This document shows, in pieces, positions 8,477 to 18,431 of a stretch of DNA of 64,000 nucleotides. The notes beneath the pieces were generated by a model. That model had not been told where the DNA came from. It saw only the letters and a list, made by a program, of their open reading frames with translations, and did not search any database. The stretch spans positions 434,001 through 498,000 of the forward strand of contig NZ_FPAJ01000002.1 in the NCBI RefSeq assembly GCF_900116285.1, in the 5' to 3' direction. Origin of the DNA: Sulfitobacter marinus (GTDB taxonomy: Bacteria; Pseudomonadota; Alphaproteobacteria; Rhodobacterales; Rhodobacteraceae). The translations under genes and the position numbers were made by a program. How positions within the stretch are numbered: the first letter of the stretch is position 1; every line of letters starts with the position of its first letter.

Positions 8477-9175
8477 TTACTTTGCCCGTGCAGCGGCGGC
8501 GATCGGACCTGCGCCGCTTTGCTGGATGATCACGACCGCGGGCAAACTTGCCTCGATCTGGGTGGTCAGGGCAAGCGGCTCTTGCGCGGGCCAATCGCCC
8601 AATACCGACCAGTCTTTGGCGATATTATGATATGAAAAGGCGTGCCCCGCATTTTCACCGCGTTTGATATGGGCCTTTTGCGCGGGGATGTATTGCAACA
8701 AATGTACCGTGAAGGGCCCCTTGGCACCGGGCCGAGTTTGGGCGTTGATACGCAAGCTGCCACCGCTGCGGGTCAGGGTTAGATCAACGAGTGCAGGGTC
8801 ATTTTTATGATCAATGATCGCTTGGGCCACGGCCATGGGTTTTGCGCCCACAATATCCGTTATGCCGTTGATAATCATTTCCGGTGTATAAACCGATTTC
8901 CTGCCACCAGCCACAGCATAGGCCCGCTGGCGCGTGGCATGATCTGGGTCGCCAAACTGGTCCTTCCAGCCGATGTAGTCCCAGTAGTCGACATGTAGTG
9001 CCAGCGCGATCACGTCATCGCGTCCTGCAAGTGCGGCCAATATTTCATCTGCGGGCGGGCAGGAGGAACAGCCTTGCGAGGTAAACAGCTCGACCACCAC
9101 GGGGCGATCCTGAGCGTGCACAGCTGCCGCGCCAGTAAGGCCCAAAACGAGGAGAGTGGAAAATAGGAATTTCAT
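8477..9175 (-). CDS. DUF1223-like exported thioredoxin-fold protein
   Basis: About 232 residues from the ATG at 9175, which gives a clean signal peptide ending VHA; a GTG at 9193 in frame is the alternative. The mature protein starts with VVVELFTSQGCSSCPPAD, placing a CxxC (CSSC) at the end of a first beta strand as in thioredoxin folds. This is the hallmark of the DUF1223 family of secreted proteins. The molecular role of that family is unknown to me; a periplasmic thiol-redox role is an inference. It converges with the acyltransferase gene and is divergent from acnA. Confidence 0.85.
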   Translation of the reverse strand: MKFLFSTLLVLGLTGAAAVHAQDRPVVVELFTSQGCSSCPPADEILAALAGRDDVIALALHVDYWDYIGWKDQFGDPDHATRQRAYAVAGGRKSVYTPEMIINGITDIVGAKPMAVAQAIIDHKNDPALVDLTLTRSGGSLRINAQTRPGAKGPFTVHLLQYIPAQKAHIKRGENAGHAFSYHNIAKDWSVLGDWPAQEPLALTTQIEASLPAVVIIQQSGAGPIAAAARAK

Positions 9176-9288
9176 CGATCGGGCCACTTTCACAAGGTGG
9201 CTTTTTGTAGACCGGGCGCGAATTAATTACCACTCAAGCTTTGTTGAAGCGCTGTAACGTCAAGTTTTCTCCAATTTGCGCTAATTTC

Positions 9289-9307
9289 TGTACACAATGG
9301 TATACAA
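9289..9307 (+). promoter_or_regulatory. Candidate dyad operator before acnA
   Basis: TGTACAC-AATG-GTATACA is a 7-bp dyad with one mismatch, and it contains TGGTATACAA (9298-9307), which resembles palindromic GTATAC-type sites of GntR-family regulators. It lies about 100 bases before the acnA start. No regulator gene is adjacent, so this is tentative. Confidence 0.3.
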
Positions 9308-9406
9308 AAGCGATTTCAGTGATGGATAACTGTTGAAACGCGCCGCGCAATACTGCATCTAGGCACCAAGCCACCAATCTTTATTAAGCCACCGAAGGGA
9401 GCTTCC

Positions 9407-12181
9407 ATGACCATTATTGTTGGGCAGGACACCGCCAAGACACGCAAGACGTTGACGTCGGGCGACCAATCCATTGACTATTATTCGATTCCTGCCGCGC
9501 AGGAAGCCGGACTTGGTGATTTCTCGAAACTGCCTGCTGCTCTGAAAGTGGTGTTGGAAAACATGCTGCGTTTCGAGGACGGGAAAACCGTCTCGGTTGA
9601 CGATATCAAGGCATTTGCCGAATGGGGTGCAAAGGGCGGTCAGAACCCGCGCGAAATCGCCTATCGCCCGGCGCGCGTGTTGATGCAGGACTTTACCGGT
9701 GTTCCGGCGGTCGTCGATTTGGCCGCGATGCGTGACGGTCTGGTTGCACTGGGCGGCGACGCTGATAAAATTAACCCGTTGAACCCTGTTGATTTGGTCA
9801 TCGACCACTCGGTCATGATTGATGAATTTGGCAACCCGCGTGCGTTCCAGATGAATGTTGACCGCGAATACGAGCGGAACATCGAACGCTATACCTTCCT
9901 TAAATGGGGGCAAAAGGCGTTTAACAACTTCCGTGTTGTGCCCCCCGGCACCGGTATTTGCCACCAAGTGAACCTTGAGTATTTGGCGCAAACCGTTTGG
10001 ACGGACACAGACCAAAACGGTGCCGAAGTTGCCTATCCTGACACGCTGGTTGGAACGGATAGCCACACAACAATGGTAAATGGCATGGCCGTTCTGGGCT
10101 GGGGCGTTGGTGGGATCGAGGCCGAAGCCGCGATGCTGGGCCAGCCGATTTCGATGTTGATCCCCGAAGTTGTGGGTTTTGAGCTGACAGGCAAGATGAT
10201 GGAAGGCACCACCGGTACCGATCTTGTGTTGAAAGTCGTCGAAATGCTGCGCGAAAAGGGCGTGGTTTCCAAATTCGTGGAATTCTACGGCGAAGGGCTG
10301 GATCACCTGCCACTGGCAGACCGCGCGACGATTGCCAACATGGCCCCTGAATATGGCGCAACCTGTGGGTTCTTCCCGATTGATGGTGAGACCCTGCGTT
10401 ACCTGCGGACAACCGGCCGCGACGAGGATCGTATCGCGCTGGTCGAAGCTTATGCCAAAGAAAACGGCATGTGGCGCGACGCGGATTACGCGCCAATCTA
10501 CACCGACACGCTGTCGCTTGACATGGGTACCATCGTGCCTGCGATTTCCGGCCCCAAACGCCCGCAGGATTACATCGCATTGACCTCTGCACACACAGCC
10601 TTTGCCGAATATATTAAAGGCATCCGTGAGGGCAAAGATGCGTCACCCGCTGCCGAAGTGCGTTGGGAAGGTGAGGGCGGTCAGCCCGAGCCAGAGGATA
10701 TTCCCGGCGACGAAGGTAACCACAAACGCGGTTACGTGATGACGGACGATGGCCATTACCAACTGCATGACGGCTCTATCGTGATTGCCTCAATCACATC
10801 CTGTACCAACACATCGAACCCCTATGTGATGATTGGTGCTGGTCTGGTGGCCCGCAAGGCGCGCGCACTTGGTTTGACCCGCAAACCTTGGGTTAAGACA
10901 TCGCTGGCCCCCGGCAGCCAGGTGGTTTCTGCCTATCTTGAGGCTGCAAACCTCCAAGAAGATTTGGACGCCATCGGGTTTAACCTTGTCGGCTATGGTT
11001 GCACGACCTGTATCGGGAACTCGGGCCCTCTTGAAGCACCGATCAGCAAAGCCATCAACGACTATGACTTGATTGCAACGTCGGTTCTGTCGGGTAACCG
11101 CAACTTTGAAGGCCGGATTTCACCTGATGTCCGTGCCAACTATCTCGCGTCGCCTCCCTTGGTTGTGGCCTATGCGCTGGTGGGTGATATGAACGTCGAT
11201 CTGGCGCATGCACCGTTGGGTCAAGATCAGGACGGCAACGATGTTTACCTTAGGGATATTTGGCCAACCACACAGGAAGTGGCTGAACTTGTTGAGAAAA
11301 CAGTGACGCGTGAAGCATTCCAAGAGAAATATGCCGACGTGTTCAAAGGCGACGAAAAGTGGCAGTCGGTCGAGACAACGGATGCCAAGACCTACGACTG
11401 GCCCCCTGCGTCGACCTATGTGCAGAACCCGCCATACTTCCAAAACATGTCGCCAGAACCGGGCGTGATCACCAACATCGAAGGGGCGAAAGTCCTCGCT
11501 GTTTTGGGTGACATGATCACAACCGACCACATCAGCCCGGCCGGCTCGTTCAAGGAAAGCACGCCTGCCGGTCAGTATCTTCTTGAACACCAAGTGCCCG
11601 TGCGCGAATTCAACTCTTATGGCTCGCGCCGCGGTAACCACGAGGTCATGATGCGCGGCACATTCGCCAACATCCGGATCAAGAACGAGATGCTGGATGG
11701 GGTCGAAGGCGGCTATACCAAGGGCCCTGATGGTAAACAAACGTCGATCTTTGATGCGGCAATGGCCTATCAGGAAGCTGGCACGCCGTTGGTGATCTTT
11801 GGTGGCGAACAATACGGTGCCGGGTCTTCGCGTGACTGGGCGGCCAAAGGTACGGCATTGCTGGGCGTCAAGGCGGTTATCTCCGAGAGCTTTGAACGTA
11901 TTCACCGTTCCAACCTGGTTGGTATGGGCGTTATCCCGTTCGAATTCACCAATGGCGACACGCGCAAAACTTTGGGTCTGACTGGTGACGAAACTGTTTC
12001 GATATCGGGTCTGGATACAATCAAGCCGCTGCAAGAAGTGCCATGCACAATCACCATGGCGGACGGGTCGGTCAAAGAGATCATGATCAAGTGTCGCATC
12101 GATACCGCGATTGAGATTGAGTACATCGAACACGGTGGCGTCTTGCACTATGTTCTGCGCAATCTGGCCAAATCTGCCTGA
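9407..12181 (+). CDS. acnA: Aconitate hydratase A
   Basis: A 924-residue aconitase of the AcnA/IRP type, which interconverts citrate and isocitrate in the TCA cycle. The [4Fe-4S] ligands are visible: Cys466 in SCTNTSNP and Cys532/Cys535 in GCTTCIGNSG. The swivelling C-terminal domain carries GAGSSRDWAAKGT. The size is slightly above the 890 residues usual for AcnA. GGGAG lies 8 bases before the ATG. The gene is monocistronic, with a strong hairpin after the stop. Confidence 0.97.
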   Translation: MTIIVGQDTAKTRKTLTSGDQSIDYYSIPAAQEAGLGDFSKLPAALKVVLENMLRFEDGKTVSVDDIKAFAEWGAKGGQNPREIAYRPARVLMQDFTGVPAVVDLAAMRDGLVALGGDADKINPLNPVDLVIDHSVMIDEFGNPRAFQMNVDREYERNIERYTFLKWGQKAFNNFRVVPPGTGICHQVNLEYLAQTVWTDTDQNGAEVAYPDTLVGTDSHTTMVNGMAVLGWGVGGIEAEAAMLGQPISMLIPEVVGFELTGKMMEGTTGTDLVLKVVEMLREKGVVSKFVEFYGEGLDHLPLADRATIANMAPEYGATCGFFPIDGETLRYLRTTGRDEDRIALVEAYAKENGMWRDADYAPIYTDTLSLDMGTIVPAISGPKRPQDYIALTSAHTAFAEYIKGIREGKDASPAAEVRWEGEGGQPEPEDIPGDEGNHKRGYVMTDDGHYQLHDGSIVIASITSCTNTSNPYVMIGAGLVARKARALGLTRKPWVKTSLAPGSQVVSAYLEAANLQEDLDAIGFNLVGYGCTTCIGNSGPLEAPISKAINDYDLIATSVLSGNRNFEGRISPDVRANYLASPPLVVAYALVGDMNVDLAHAPLGQDQDGNDVYLRDIWPTTQEVAELVEKTVTREAFQEKYADVFKGDEKWQSVETTDAKTYDWPPASTYVQNPPYFQNMSPEPGVITNIEGAKVLAVLGDMITTDHISPAGSFKESTPAGQYLLEHQVPVREFNSYGSRRGNHEVMMRGTFANIRIKNEMLDGVEGGYTKGPDGKQTSIFDAAMAYQEAGTPLVIFGGEQYGAGSSRDWAAKGTALLGVKAVISESFERIHRSNLVGMGVIPFEFTNGDTRKTLGLTGDETVSISGLDTIKPLQEVPCTITMADGSVKEIMIKCRIDTAIEIEYIEHGGVLHYVLRNLAKSA

Positions 12182-12198
12182 TCTATCTGCACAGGTTT

Positions 12199-12236
12199 AA
12201 GAACGCCCGCCAAGCACTGCCTTGGCGGGCGTTCTT
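12199..12236 (+). terminator. Strong hairpin terminator after acnA
   Basis: A perfect 16-bp stem runs from AAGAACGCCCGCCAAG (12199-12214) to its complement (12221-12236) with a CACTGC loop, 18 bases after the acnA stop. The descending arm ends in a short T-rich stretch, though no long U-tract follows. A weaker dyad, TCTGCC/GGCAGA, follows at 12277-12296. Confidence 0.8.
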
Positions 12237-12462
12237 ACGTTCTAAGGCCGAAAAATAGGACGTTCGTTTGCAGCTTTCTGCCGATCCGGCGGCAGATGTC
12301 TGATTACGCGTTCACATTCGTGTCTTGGCCTAGCAGAGTGTTTGCTGCCAGCCGTTCCTTTCACGTATGAAGCAAGTATTATCGAACAGAGGTGCTGACG
12401 CGCCGAATAATTGGGCTAGATGTTGCTGATCACATTTCAGTCGTAAACAAGGGGGGCGCGGA

Positions 12463-14280
12463 GTGCGTTCTACGGCAGACGGGTTTTTCAGGGGCATGCG
12501 GGCGGCTGGCGTTGCCATAGCAATGGTCTGGTGCAGTTCGATCGGGCATGCCGCATCGTTGGACGTGACCGGAATCGATCAAGGGTCTGACCTTTATGAT
12601 GGGGTGCTGGGCGGGTCGTTGCTGCGCGAACAAACCGCAGAAGATGCAGCCCCATCGACCCAAGAATTGCTGGCGGCGGCGCAGGCCGATTACGCCAGGG
12701 TGCTGGCCGTGCTTTATGATCGGGGGTATTTTGCCCCTGTGATCAAGATCACTGTTGATGGCGTTGACGCTTCGGCAATTGCGCCGGTGTCGCCGCCTGC
12801 GCAAATCAACAGGGCCGTAATCAATATCCAACCCGGCAAGAAATTTACCTTCGCCAAGGCTGACATCAGCCCCGTTGCCCCCGAAACAGAGCTGCCTGAT
12901 GGGTTTGCCGTGGGCCAGCCGGCGCGTCTAGGTATTTTGAAAGATACGGTTTCCAAGGCTATCACCGGCTGGCGTGATCAAGGCCATGCCAAGGCAATCT
13001 TAACGGAACAACGGTTAACAGCACGTGTACCCGAGAGCACAATCAGTGCTGCGTTGCGGCTCGATCCGGGGCCGCGCCTGCGCTTTGGTGAACTGACCGT
13101 AAAGGGCACAAGCGCCGTGCGCCGCAATCGCATTTACAAGATCGCCGGGCTGCCGACAGGGCAGATCTATTCCCAGCAACAGCTTGATCTGGCGGCCACC
13201 CGTCTGCGCCGCACCGGCGCGTTTAGTTCAGTCGCAATGATCGAGGCGGATCAGATCACCGCGCCTGATATTCTGCCGATCACTGCCCAAATCGCTGACG
13301 CACCCCCGCGCCGCTTTGGTTTCGGGGCCGAGCTTTCGTCGCTCGAAGGGGTGAGCGTCAGCAGCTATTGGATGCATCGCAACCTTTTGGGCGGCGCGGA
13401 AAACCTGCGGATCGAAGGTGAAGTATCGGGCATCGGCGGGAGCTCGGGCGGGACCGATTACCGGCTGTCGACGCGGTTTGAGCGTCCAGCGACCTTTAAC
13501 GCTGACACGAATTTTTATGCCTTTGGCGAAATTGAGCAATTGGACGAGGTGAATTTCTTTTCTCGCCAGCTGGACCTAGAGACAGGGATCGAACGGATCG
13601 CCAGCGCCGAGCGGACCTATAGCTTGGGCGTCGGGGTGCGCACAGCGGAAACGCGCGATGCCTTCGGGACCCAAAGGTACACGCTGTTGACGCTGCCACT
13701 GACCGCCGAGCATGACTATCGTGACAATCGTCTGGACGCCAAAGACGGATTCTATGCCAAAGCCAGCATGACCCCGTTTCTCGCAGTATCCGGTTCGGCG
13801 AACGGCTTGCGGAGTTATGTTGATCTGCGTGGTTACAAAACCTTTGGCACCGTGCGCCCGGTGACATTTGCCCTGCGCGGGCAGCTTGGGTCGGTCTATG
13901 GACCAACGCTGGCGCAGGCCCCGGCGGATTACCTGTTTTATTCGGGCGGTGGCGGCAGCGTTCGCGGGCAACCTTATCAAACGCTTGGCGTTGATTTGAG
14001 CAGCGGTGACACCGTTGGCGGGCGTAGTTTTGCGGGTCTCTCGGCAGAGGCACGCGTGGCCCTACGGGACAAAATCGGCATCGTCGCCTTTGTGGATGCG
14101 GGCTATGTCGGGTCTGAGGAAATCTTTGACGGCTCGGGCCGTTGGCATTCGGGGGCCGGGATTGGTCTGCGCTATGCCACAGGCATCGGGCCCATCCGTG
14201 TCGATTTTGCGGTGCCCACATCCGGGCCCGAAACCGACGAAAATTTTCAGGTTTATATCGGCATTGGACAATCGTTTTGA
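12463..14280 (+). CDS. tamA: TamA-type outer-membrane assembly protein (BamA/Omp85 family)
   Basis: A 605-residue Omp85-family protein. The GTG start at 12463 is supported by an AGGGGGG run 7 bases upstream. A signal peptide ends near HAA. POTRA-like repeats occupy about residues 40-280, followed by a C-terminal 16-strand-type barrel with the conserved GGGGSVRGQPYQTLG segment (about 490-504) and a terminal phenylalanine, as expected for outer-membrane insertion. With TamB, whose gene follows directly, it forms a system that helps place proteins or lipids in the outer membrane. tamB begins within the tamA stop codon, indicating coupled translation. Confidence 0.9.
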   Translation: MRSTADGFFRGMRAAGVAIAMVWCSSIGHAASLDVTGIDQGSDLYDGVLGGSLLREQTAEDAAPSTQELLAAAQADYARVLAVLYDRGYFAPVIKITVDGVDASAIAPVSPPAQINRAVINIQPGKKFTFAKADISPVAPETELPDGFAVGQPARLGILKDTVSKAITGWRDQGHAKAILTEQRLTARVPESTISAALRLDPGPRLRFGELTVKGTSAVRRNRIYKIAGLPTGQIYSQQQLDLAATRLRRTGAFSSVAMIEADQITAPDILPITAQIADAPPRRFGFGAELSSLEGVSVSSYWMHRNLLGGAENLRIEGEVSGIGGSSGGTDYRLSTRFERPATFNADTNFYAFGEIEQLDEVNFFSRQLDLETGIERIASAERTYSLGVGVRTAETRDAFGTQRYTLLTLPLTAEHDYRDNRLDAKDGFYAKASMTPFLAVSGSANGLRSYVDLRGYKTFGTVRPVTFALRGQLGSVYGPTLAQAPADYLFYSGGGGSVRGQPYQTLGVDLSSGDTVGGRSFAGLSAEARVALRDKIGIVAFVDAGYVGSEEIFDGSGRWHSGAGIGLRYATGIGPIRVDFAVPTSGPETDENFQVYIGIGQSF

Positions 14281-17200
14281 TCCATTATTTACGCAGCTTT
14301 ATCCTTACCTGCATGGTTTTCCTTGCTTCTGTGGCATCGGCCCAAGAAGACGACAAAGGTTTTTTGACTCGAACCATCCAGAACGCGCTTAGCGGGGCGG
14401 GGCGTACGGTCAGTATTGATGGCTTTGCAGGTGCGCTTAGTTCGCGCGCGACATTCGATCAGATGACGATTTCCGATGATCAAGGGGTTTGGCTGACGCT
14501 TGAAGGTGTTGAACTGGATTGGAACCGGTCCGCATTGCTGCGCGGGCGTCTCGAGGTTCAGGCCCTGACGGCCAAACGACTGTCAGTGCCGCGTTTGCCC
14601 GTCGCTCAAGAGGATACGTTGCCCGATCCCGAGGCAAAACCGTTCAGTTTTCCAACACTGCCGGATTTGCCCGTCGCTGTTGATGTTGCGAATTTCGAGG
14701 TCGCTGAGATTTTTCTGGGCGCGCCTATTCTAGGTGAAGCTGCGCAGATGAACCTGACAGCGACGGCCAAACTGAACACCGATGTGGCAACCTTGGACAT
14801 TGACGCTGTGCGGACCGATGGCAAGCAAGGGGTATTCAAAATTTCGGCTGACCTGAACCGGAACGATAGGTTGCTGGATTTGCTGATTAACCTGTCGGAA
14901 GAGCCAAATGGCATCCTTTCGCGGTCGCTGAACATTCCTGATGAACCGTCCGTTAACCTGACCGTTGCAGGGCAGGGGCCGTTGTCTGATTTTAACGTGG
15001 ATATCAATCTCGCAACCGATGCAGCCGAACGCCTGTCAGGTCAGGTTAATCTGGCCGAGCAGGGTGCCGCCGATGATCCGGACCGACGCATTCAGGCCGA
15101 TCTGCGCGGGGATGTGACGGCATTGGTTCTCTCGCAATACCGAGCGTTCTTTGGCACCGATGTGGGGCTGACCGTTGATGCGTTGGTGCGGGCGGATGGC
15201 GGATTGGAGGTCAGCGATCTCGCCCTCGCTGCCCAAGCGGCAAAGCTGCGCGGCAAGTTTATCCTAGACAGCGAAAAATGGCCAAGTGTCATTGATATTA
15301 CGGGGACCGTCGCCGCCACCAATGGTGAACGTGTTTTGCTGCCCGTGTCAGGGGCCAGCACCTACGTAAGGCGAATGGATCTGGATGTTAAATATAACGT
15401 CGATGACGGCGATGAGATTACGGCAGTGTTTGACGTGGATGGGTTGGCGACTGATGCGCTGGCCATTGAACGCAGCCGTTTGGACCTGACCGGGGCGCTG
15501 GCAGGGAACTCTGGCGCTGTGGGGACCTTCAACGGGGATTTGGTGTTTTCGTCCGACGGGCTGACCCTGACCAATGCGGCAATGTCTGAGGCTTTGGGCC
15601 AAGCGTTAAACGGTCGCGCCAATATCGCCTATGAAACTGGCGCGCCGGTGCAAATCAGCGGGCTTGATCTGTCGGGGACCGATTACGGGTTGTCCGGTGA
15701 CATCTCTATTTTCGGGGCGGCAGAGAAGTTCCTGACACAGTTGAAGATGCGTCTGGAGGCTGATGATATCACGCGTTTTTCCGCCCTTTCCGGGCGCGAT
15801 CTGGGCGGCGCGGCCCATGTTGATGTAGCGGGGCAAATTCAGCCGCTGGATGGTATGTTTGATGTGAACATCAATGGTCTGACGCGCGATCTGAAGGTCG
15901 GTGTTGACCAAGCTGATGCCGTGCTGGTCGGTGAGACAGCCCTAAGCGTCGCCGCCTTACGCGATGAGACGGGCACATTTGTGCGGGATCTGTCGCTTGA
16001 AAATGCGGCACTGACCGCCACGGGCGGTGCAGAACTGCGCAGCAATAATTCGCAAGCGCGGTTTATGGCCAAGCTGACGGACATCGCGTTGATCGCGCCG
16101 CAATATTCCGGCCCCGTGACGCTCACGGCGCAGGCCGATCAAGACAGCCGTGGCTGGACAGTCGACGCCAGCGCCGACGGTCCCTATGGGACGGCTTTGA
16201 CGGCCAAAGGGCTGGCCACGGGGCCAAATGCCGTGATGAGCTTTGCCGCGGAAGTGCCTGAAATCAAAGATTTCGTACCCGATACACCGATCGAAGGAAA
16301 AGTTGCCCTGGAGGGTCTCGCGCGTCAGACGCCCGCAGGCTGGCAGGTCGACGCCAAGGCGCAAGCGCCAGAGGATGTGTCGGCCACGGTTAACGGGCCG
16401 CTGACACCCCTTGATATAGATTTCGAGGCAACTATTCCACGGGTGCAGGCCTTTGCCCCGCAGGTTGCTGGAACGCTAACCGCGTCAGGCAATCTGAGAC
16501 AATCTGAGGGTGGTATTGTCATCGATGCTCAGGCCGAGGGCCCTTATGCGGCAAAGGCTGCCGTGCAAGGCGCGTTGACGCCGGTGATCGATATATCTTT
16601 CGACGCCGCGCTACCCGAGGTGAACCGCGTGGTGCCGCAGGTGAGCGGCCCGCTGACTGCCAACGGGCGGCTGCGCCAGACCGACAAGGGCTTCTTTATC
16701 GATACCTCTGCCACTGGCCTCTACGGCGCGCGGGCTATGGTTGAAGGCTTGGCAACCGGCCCTGATATGTCGCTGACCTTTGATGTGTCGCTGCCCGATG
16801 TGCAGCCCTTGATGCCCGGCGTATCTGGCCCGCTGGCGGCGACGGGAGCGATCCGGCAAACACCTGATGGCATTGCCGTAGATACCACCGCGACCGGGCC
16901 TTACGCGTCGCGGGCGCAGGTTGCGGGGGTCGTGACCGGCGCGGTGCCGGCATTAACCTACGATGTCACGATCCCGAATTTGGCGGCCTTGGTGCCGCAG
17001 TTGAACGGTCCGCTGAATGTGACGGGCACTGCGCAGCAAGAGGCCGCTGGCTGGCGCTTGAACACCAATGCTGATGGCCCTGCTGGCACGCAGGCCACGA
17101 TTGCGGGGCTGGTCGGGACGGATGGGACGCTGAACATCGATATCGACGGCAATGCCCCACTGGGCCTGTCCGCGCCTTTTACGACGCCGCGTATTTTGCA

Positions 17201-18431
17201 AGGGCAGGCGGCGTTTGATCTAAGCGTGAACGGCCCACCGCAACTGGGGTCGGTCACGGGCACGATCCGGACTTCGAATGCATCACTTTCTGCTCCTAAC
17301 CTGCGGATTGCGTTGAAAAACATCGCAGCCAATATCAACATCGGCAACAACAGCGCCCAGGTTGATCTGTCAGCGGAGAGCACAGAGGGCGGCCAGATCA
17401 AGGTCGACGGGGCCGTAGGCTTAACGGGGTCCATGGCCGCTGATTTGCAGATTGCTTTGAACAATCTGGTGCTGATTGATCCGTCGCTTTATCGCACCTC
17501 GCTGAACGGGGGGCTCAGTTTTACTGGCCCTCTGACGGGTGGCGCTCGGATCGACGGGCGGATCGATGTGGGGGAAACCAGTGTCACGGTCCCATCGACC
17601 GGCCTGACCAGCATTGGGGATATCCCGCAGATCGATTTTGTCGGCGCACCTGCTGATGTGATCGCAACCAGACATAAGGCCGGATTAAACGGCGGTGACG
17701 CGGGCACCGATGTGACTGATGACAGCAGTGGACTGGGCTATGGATTGAACGTGCGTATCAATGCGCCGAACCGGATTTTCGTGCGCGGGCGGGGTTTGGA
17801 TGCCGAGCTGGGTGGCAGCCTTTTACTGACCGGCACCACCAACCAGATGATTTCGGCAGGCCGTTTTGATCTGATCCGCGGGCGGCTGGATATCCTGGGC
17901 AAGCGGTTTAACCTGACCGAGGGTGCCGTAAAGTTCCAAGGGGAACTGGTACCCTATCTGCGTTTTGTTACCGCCACGACCACCCAAACCGGCGAGGCGC
18001 GGATCATCATCGAAGGCCCTGCAACCGCGCCCGAAGTATCATTTGAATCGACCCCGGCATCGCCGCAGGACGAAGTACTGGCACAGCTGCTGTTCGGACG
18101 AAATATATCCGAGATTTCGGCCTTTCAGGCGCTGCAATTGGCTAACGCCGTTGCGACGCTTGCGGGCCGTGGCGGGGCAGGTGTGATTTCCAATTTGCGG
18201 TCTGGCTTTGGTCTGGATGATCTTGATGTGACCACCACGGACAGCGGTGCTACGGCTGTGCGCGCGGGGAAATATATCTCGGACAATGTCTATACCGATG
18301 TGACTGCGGCATCGGATGGATCAGCTGATATTTCGATCAATCTGGACATCAGCAAAAGCCTGACCGCCAAAGGCACGGTCGGGTCAGACGGGAATACGGG
18401 TATCGGGTTGTTCTTTGAAAAAGACTATTAA
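14277..18431 (+). CDS. tamB: Translocation and assembly module subunit TamB (DUF490)
   Basis: About 1384 residues from a TTG at 14277 that overlaps the tamA TGA (TTGA). This start gives an N-terminal signal-anchor ending ASA; the next in-frame ATG, at 14313, would shorten it. The long middle is beta-rich and contains five to six tandem copies of a 58-60 residue unit (about 16152-17118). The C-terminal DUF490 domain holds SAGRFDLIRGRLDILG and SPQDEVLAQLLFGR. TamB spans the periplasm as a hydrophobic groove and partners TamA. Its stop codon overlaps that of the convergent flavin reductase at TTAA. Confidence 0.92.
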   Translation: MIHYLRSFILTCMVFLASVASAQEDDKGFLTRTIQNALSGAGRTVSIDGFAGALSSRATFDQMTISDDQGVWLTLEGVELDWNRSALLRGRLEVQALTAKRLSVPRLPVAQEDTLPDPEAKPFSFPTLPDLPVAVDVANFEVAEIFLGAPILGEAAQMNLTATAKLNTDVATLDIDAVRTDGKQGVFKISADLNRNDRLLDLLINLSEEPNGILSRSLNIPDEPSVNLTVAGQGPLSDFNVDINLATDAAERLSGQVNLAEQGAADDPDRRIQADLRGDVTALVLSQYRAFFGTDVGLTVDALVRADGGLEVSDLALAAQAAKLRGKFILDSEKWPSVIDITGTVAATNGERVLLPVSGASTYVRRMDLDVKYNVDDGDEITAVFDVDGLATDALAIERSRLDLTGALAGNSGAVGTFNGDLVFSSDGLTLTNAAMSEALGQALNGRANIAYETGAPVQISGLDLSGTDYGLSGDISIFGAAEKFLTQLKMRLEADDITRFSALSGRDLGGAAHVDVAGQIQPLDGMFDVNINGLTRDLKVGVDQADAVLVGETALSVAALRDETGTFVRDLSLENAALTATGGAELRSNNSQARFMAKLTDIALIAPQYSGPVTLTAQADQDSRGWTVDASADGPYGTALTAKGLATGPNAVMSFAAEVPEIKDFVPDTPIEGKVALEGLARQTPAGWQVDAKAQAPEDVSATVNGPLTPLDIDFEATIPRVQAFAPQVAGTLTASGNLRQSEGGIVIDAQAEGPYAAKAAVQGALTPVIDISFDAALPEVNRVVPQVSGPLTANGRLRQTDKGFFIDTSATGLYGARAMVEGLATGPDMSLTFDVSLPDVQPLMPGVSGPLAATGAIRQTPDGIAVDTTATGPYASRAQVAGVVTGAVPALTYDVTIPNLAALVPQLNGPLNVTGTAQQEAAGWRLNTNADGPAGTQATIAGLVGTDGTLNIDIDGNAPLGLSAPFTTPRILQGQAAFDLSVNGPPQLGSVTGTIRTSNASLSAPNLRIALKNIAANINIGNNSAQVDLSAESTEGGQIKVDGAVGLTGSMAADLQIALNNLVLIDPSLYRTSLNGGLSFTGPLTGGARIDGRIDVGETSVTVPSTGLTSIGDIPQIDFVGAPADVIATRHKAGLNGGDAGTDVTDDSSGLGYGLNVRINAPNRIFVRGRGLDAELGGSLLLTGTTNQMISAGRFDLIRGRLDILGKRFNLTEGAVKFQGELVPYLRFVTATTTQTGEARIIIEGPATAPEVSFESTPASPQDEVLAQLLFGRNISEISAFQALQLANAVATLAGRGGAGVISNLRSGFGLDDLDVTTTDSGATAVRAGKYISDNVYTDVTAASDGSADISINLDISKSLTAKGTVGSDGNTGIGLFFEKDY
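16152..17118 (+). repeat. Tandem 58-60 residue repeats inside tamB
   Basis: Five to six copies of a unit of about 176 bases. Each encodes a pattern close to G-x-x-VDAxAxGPY, then LTPxxDISFDAxLPEV, then PQVSGPLTAxGxLRQT. Adjacent copies are clearly alike in protein sequence but have diverged in DNA, so the array is old rather than a recent expansion. Confidence 0.75.

Noticed and set aside
11120-12148. Open frame of 342 codons opposite acnA
   Set aside because: Shadow of the acnA codon pattern; histidine- and arginine-rich with no recognisable domain.
12277-12296. Second dyad TCTGCC/GGCAGA after acnA
   Set aside because: Only six paired bases, and it lies downstream of a much stronger terminator; chance occurrence is likely.
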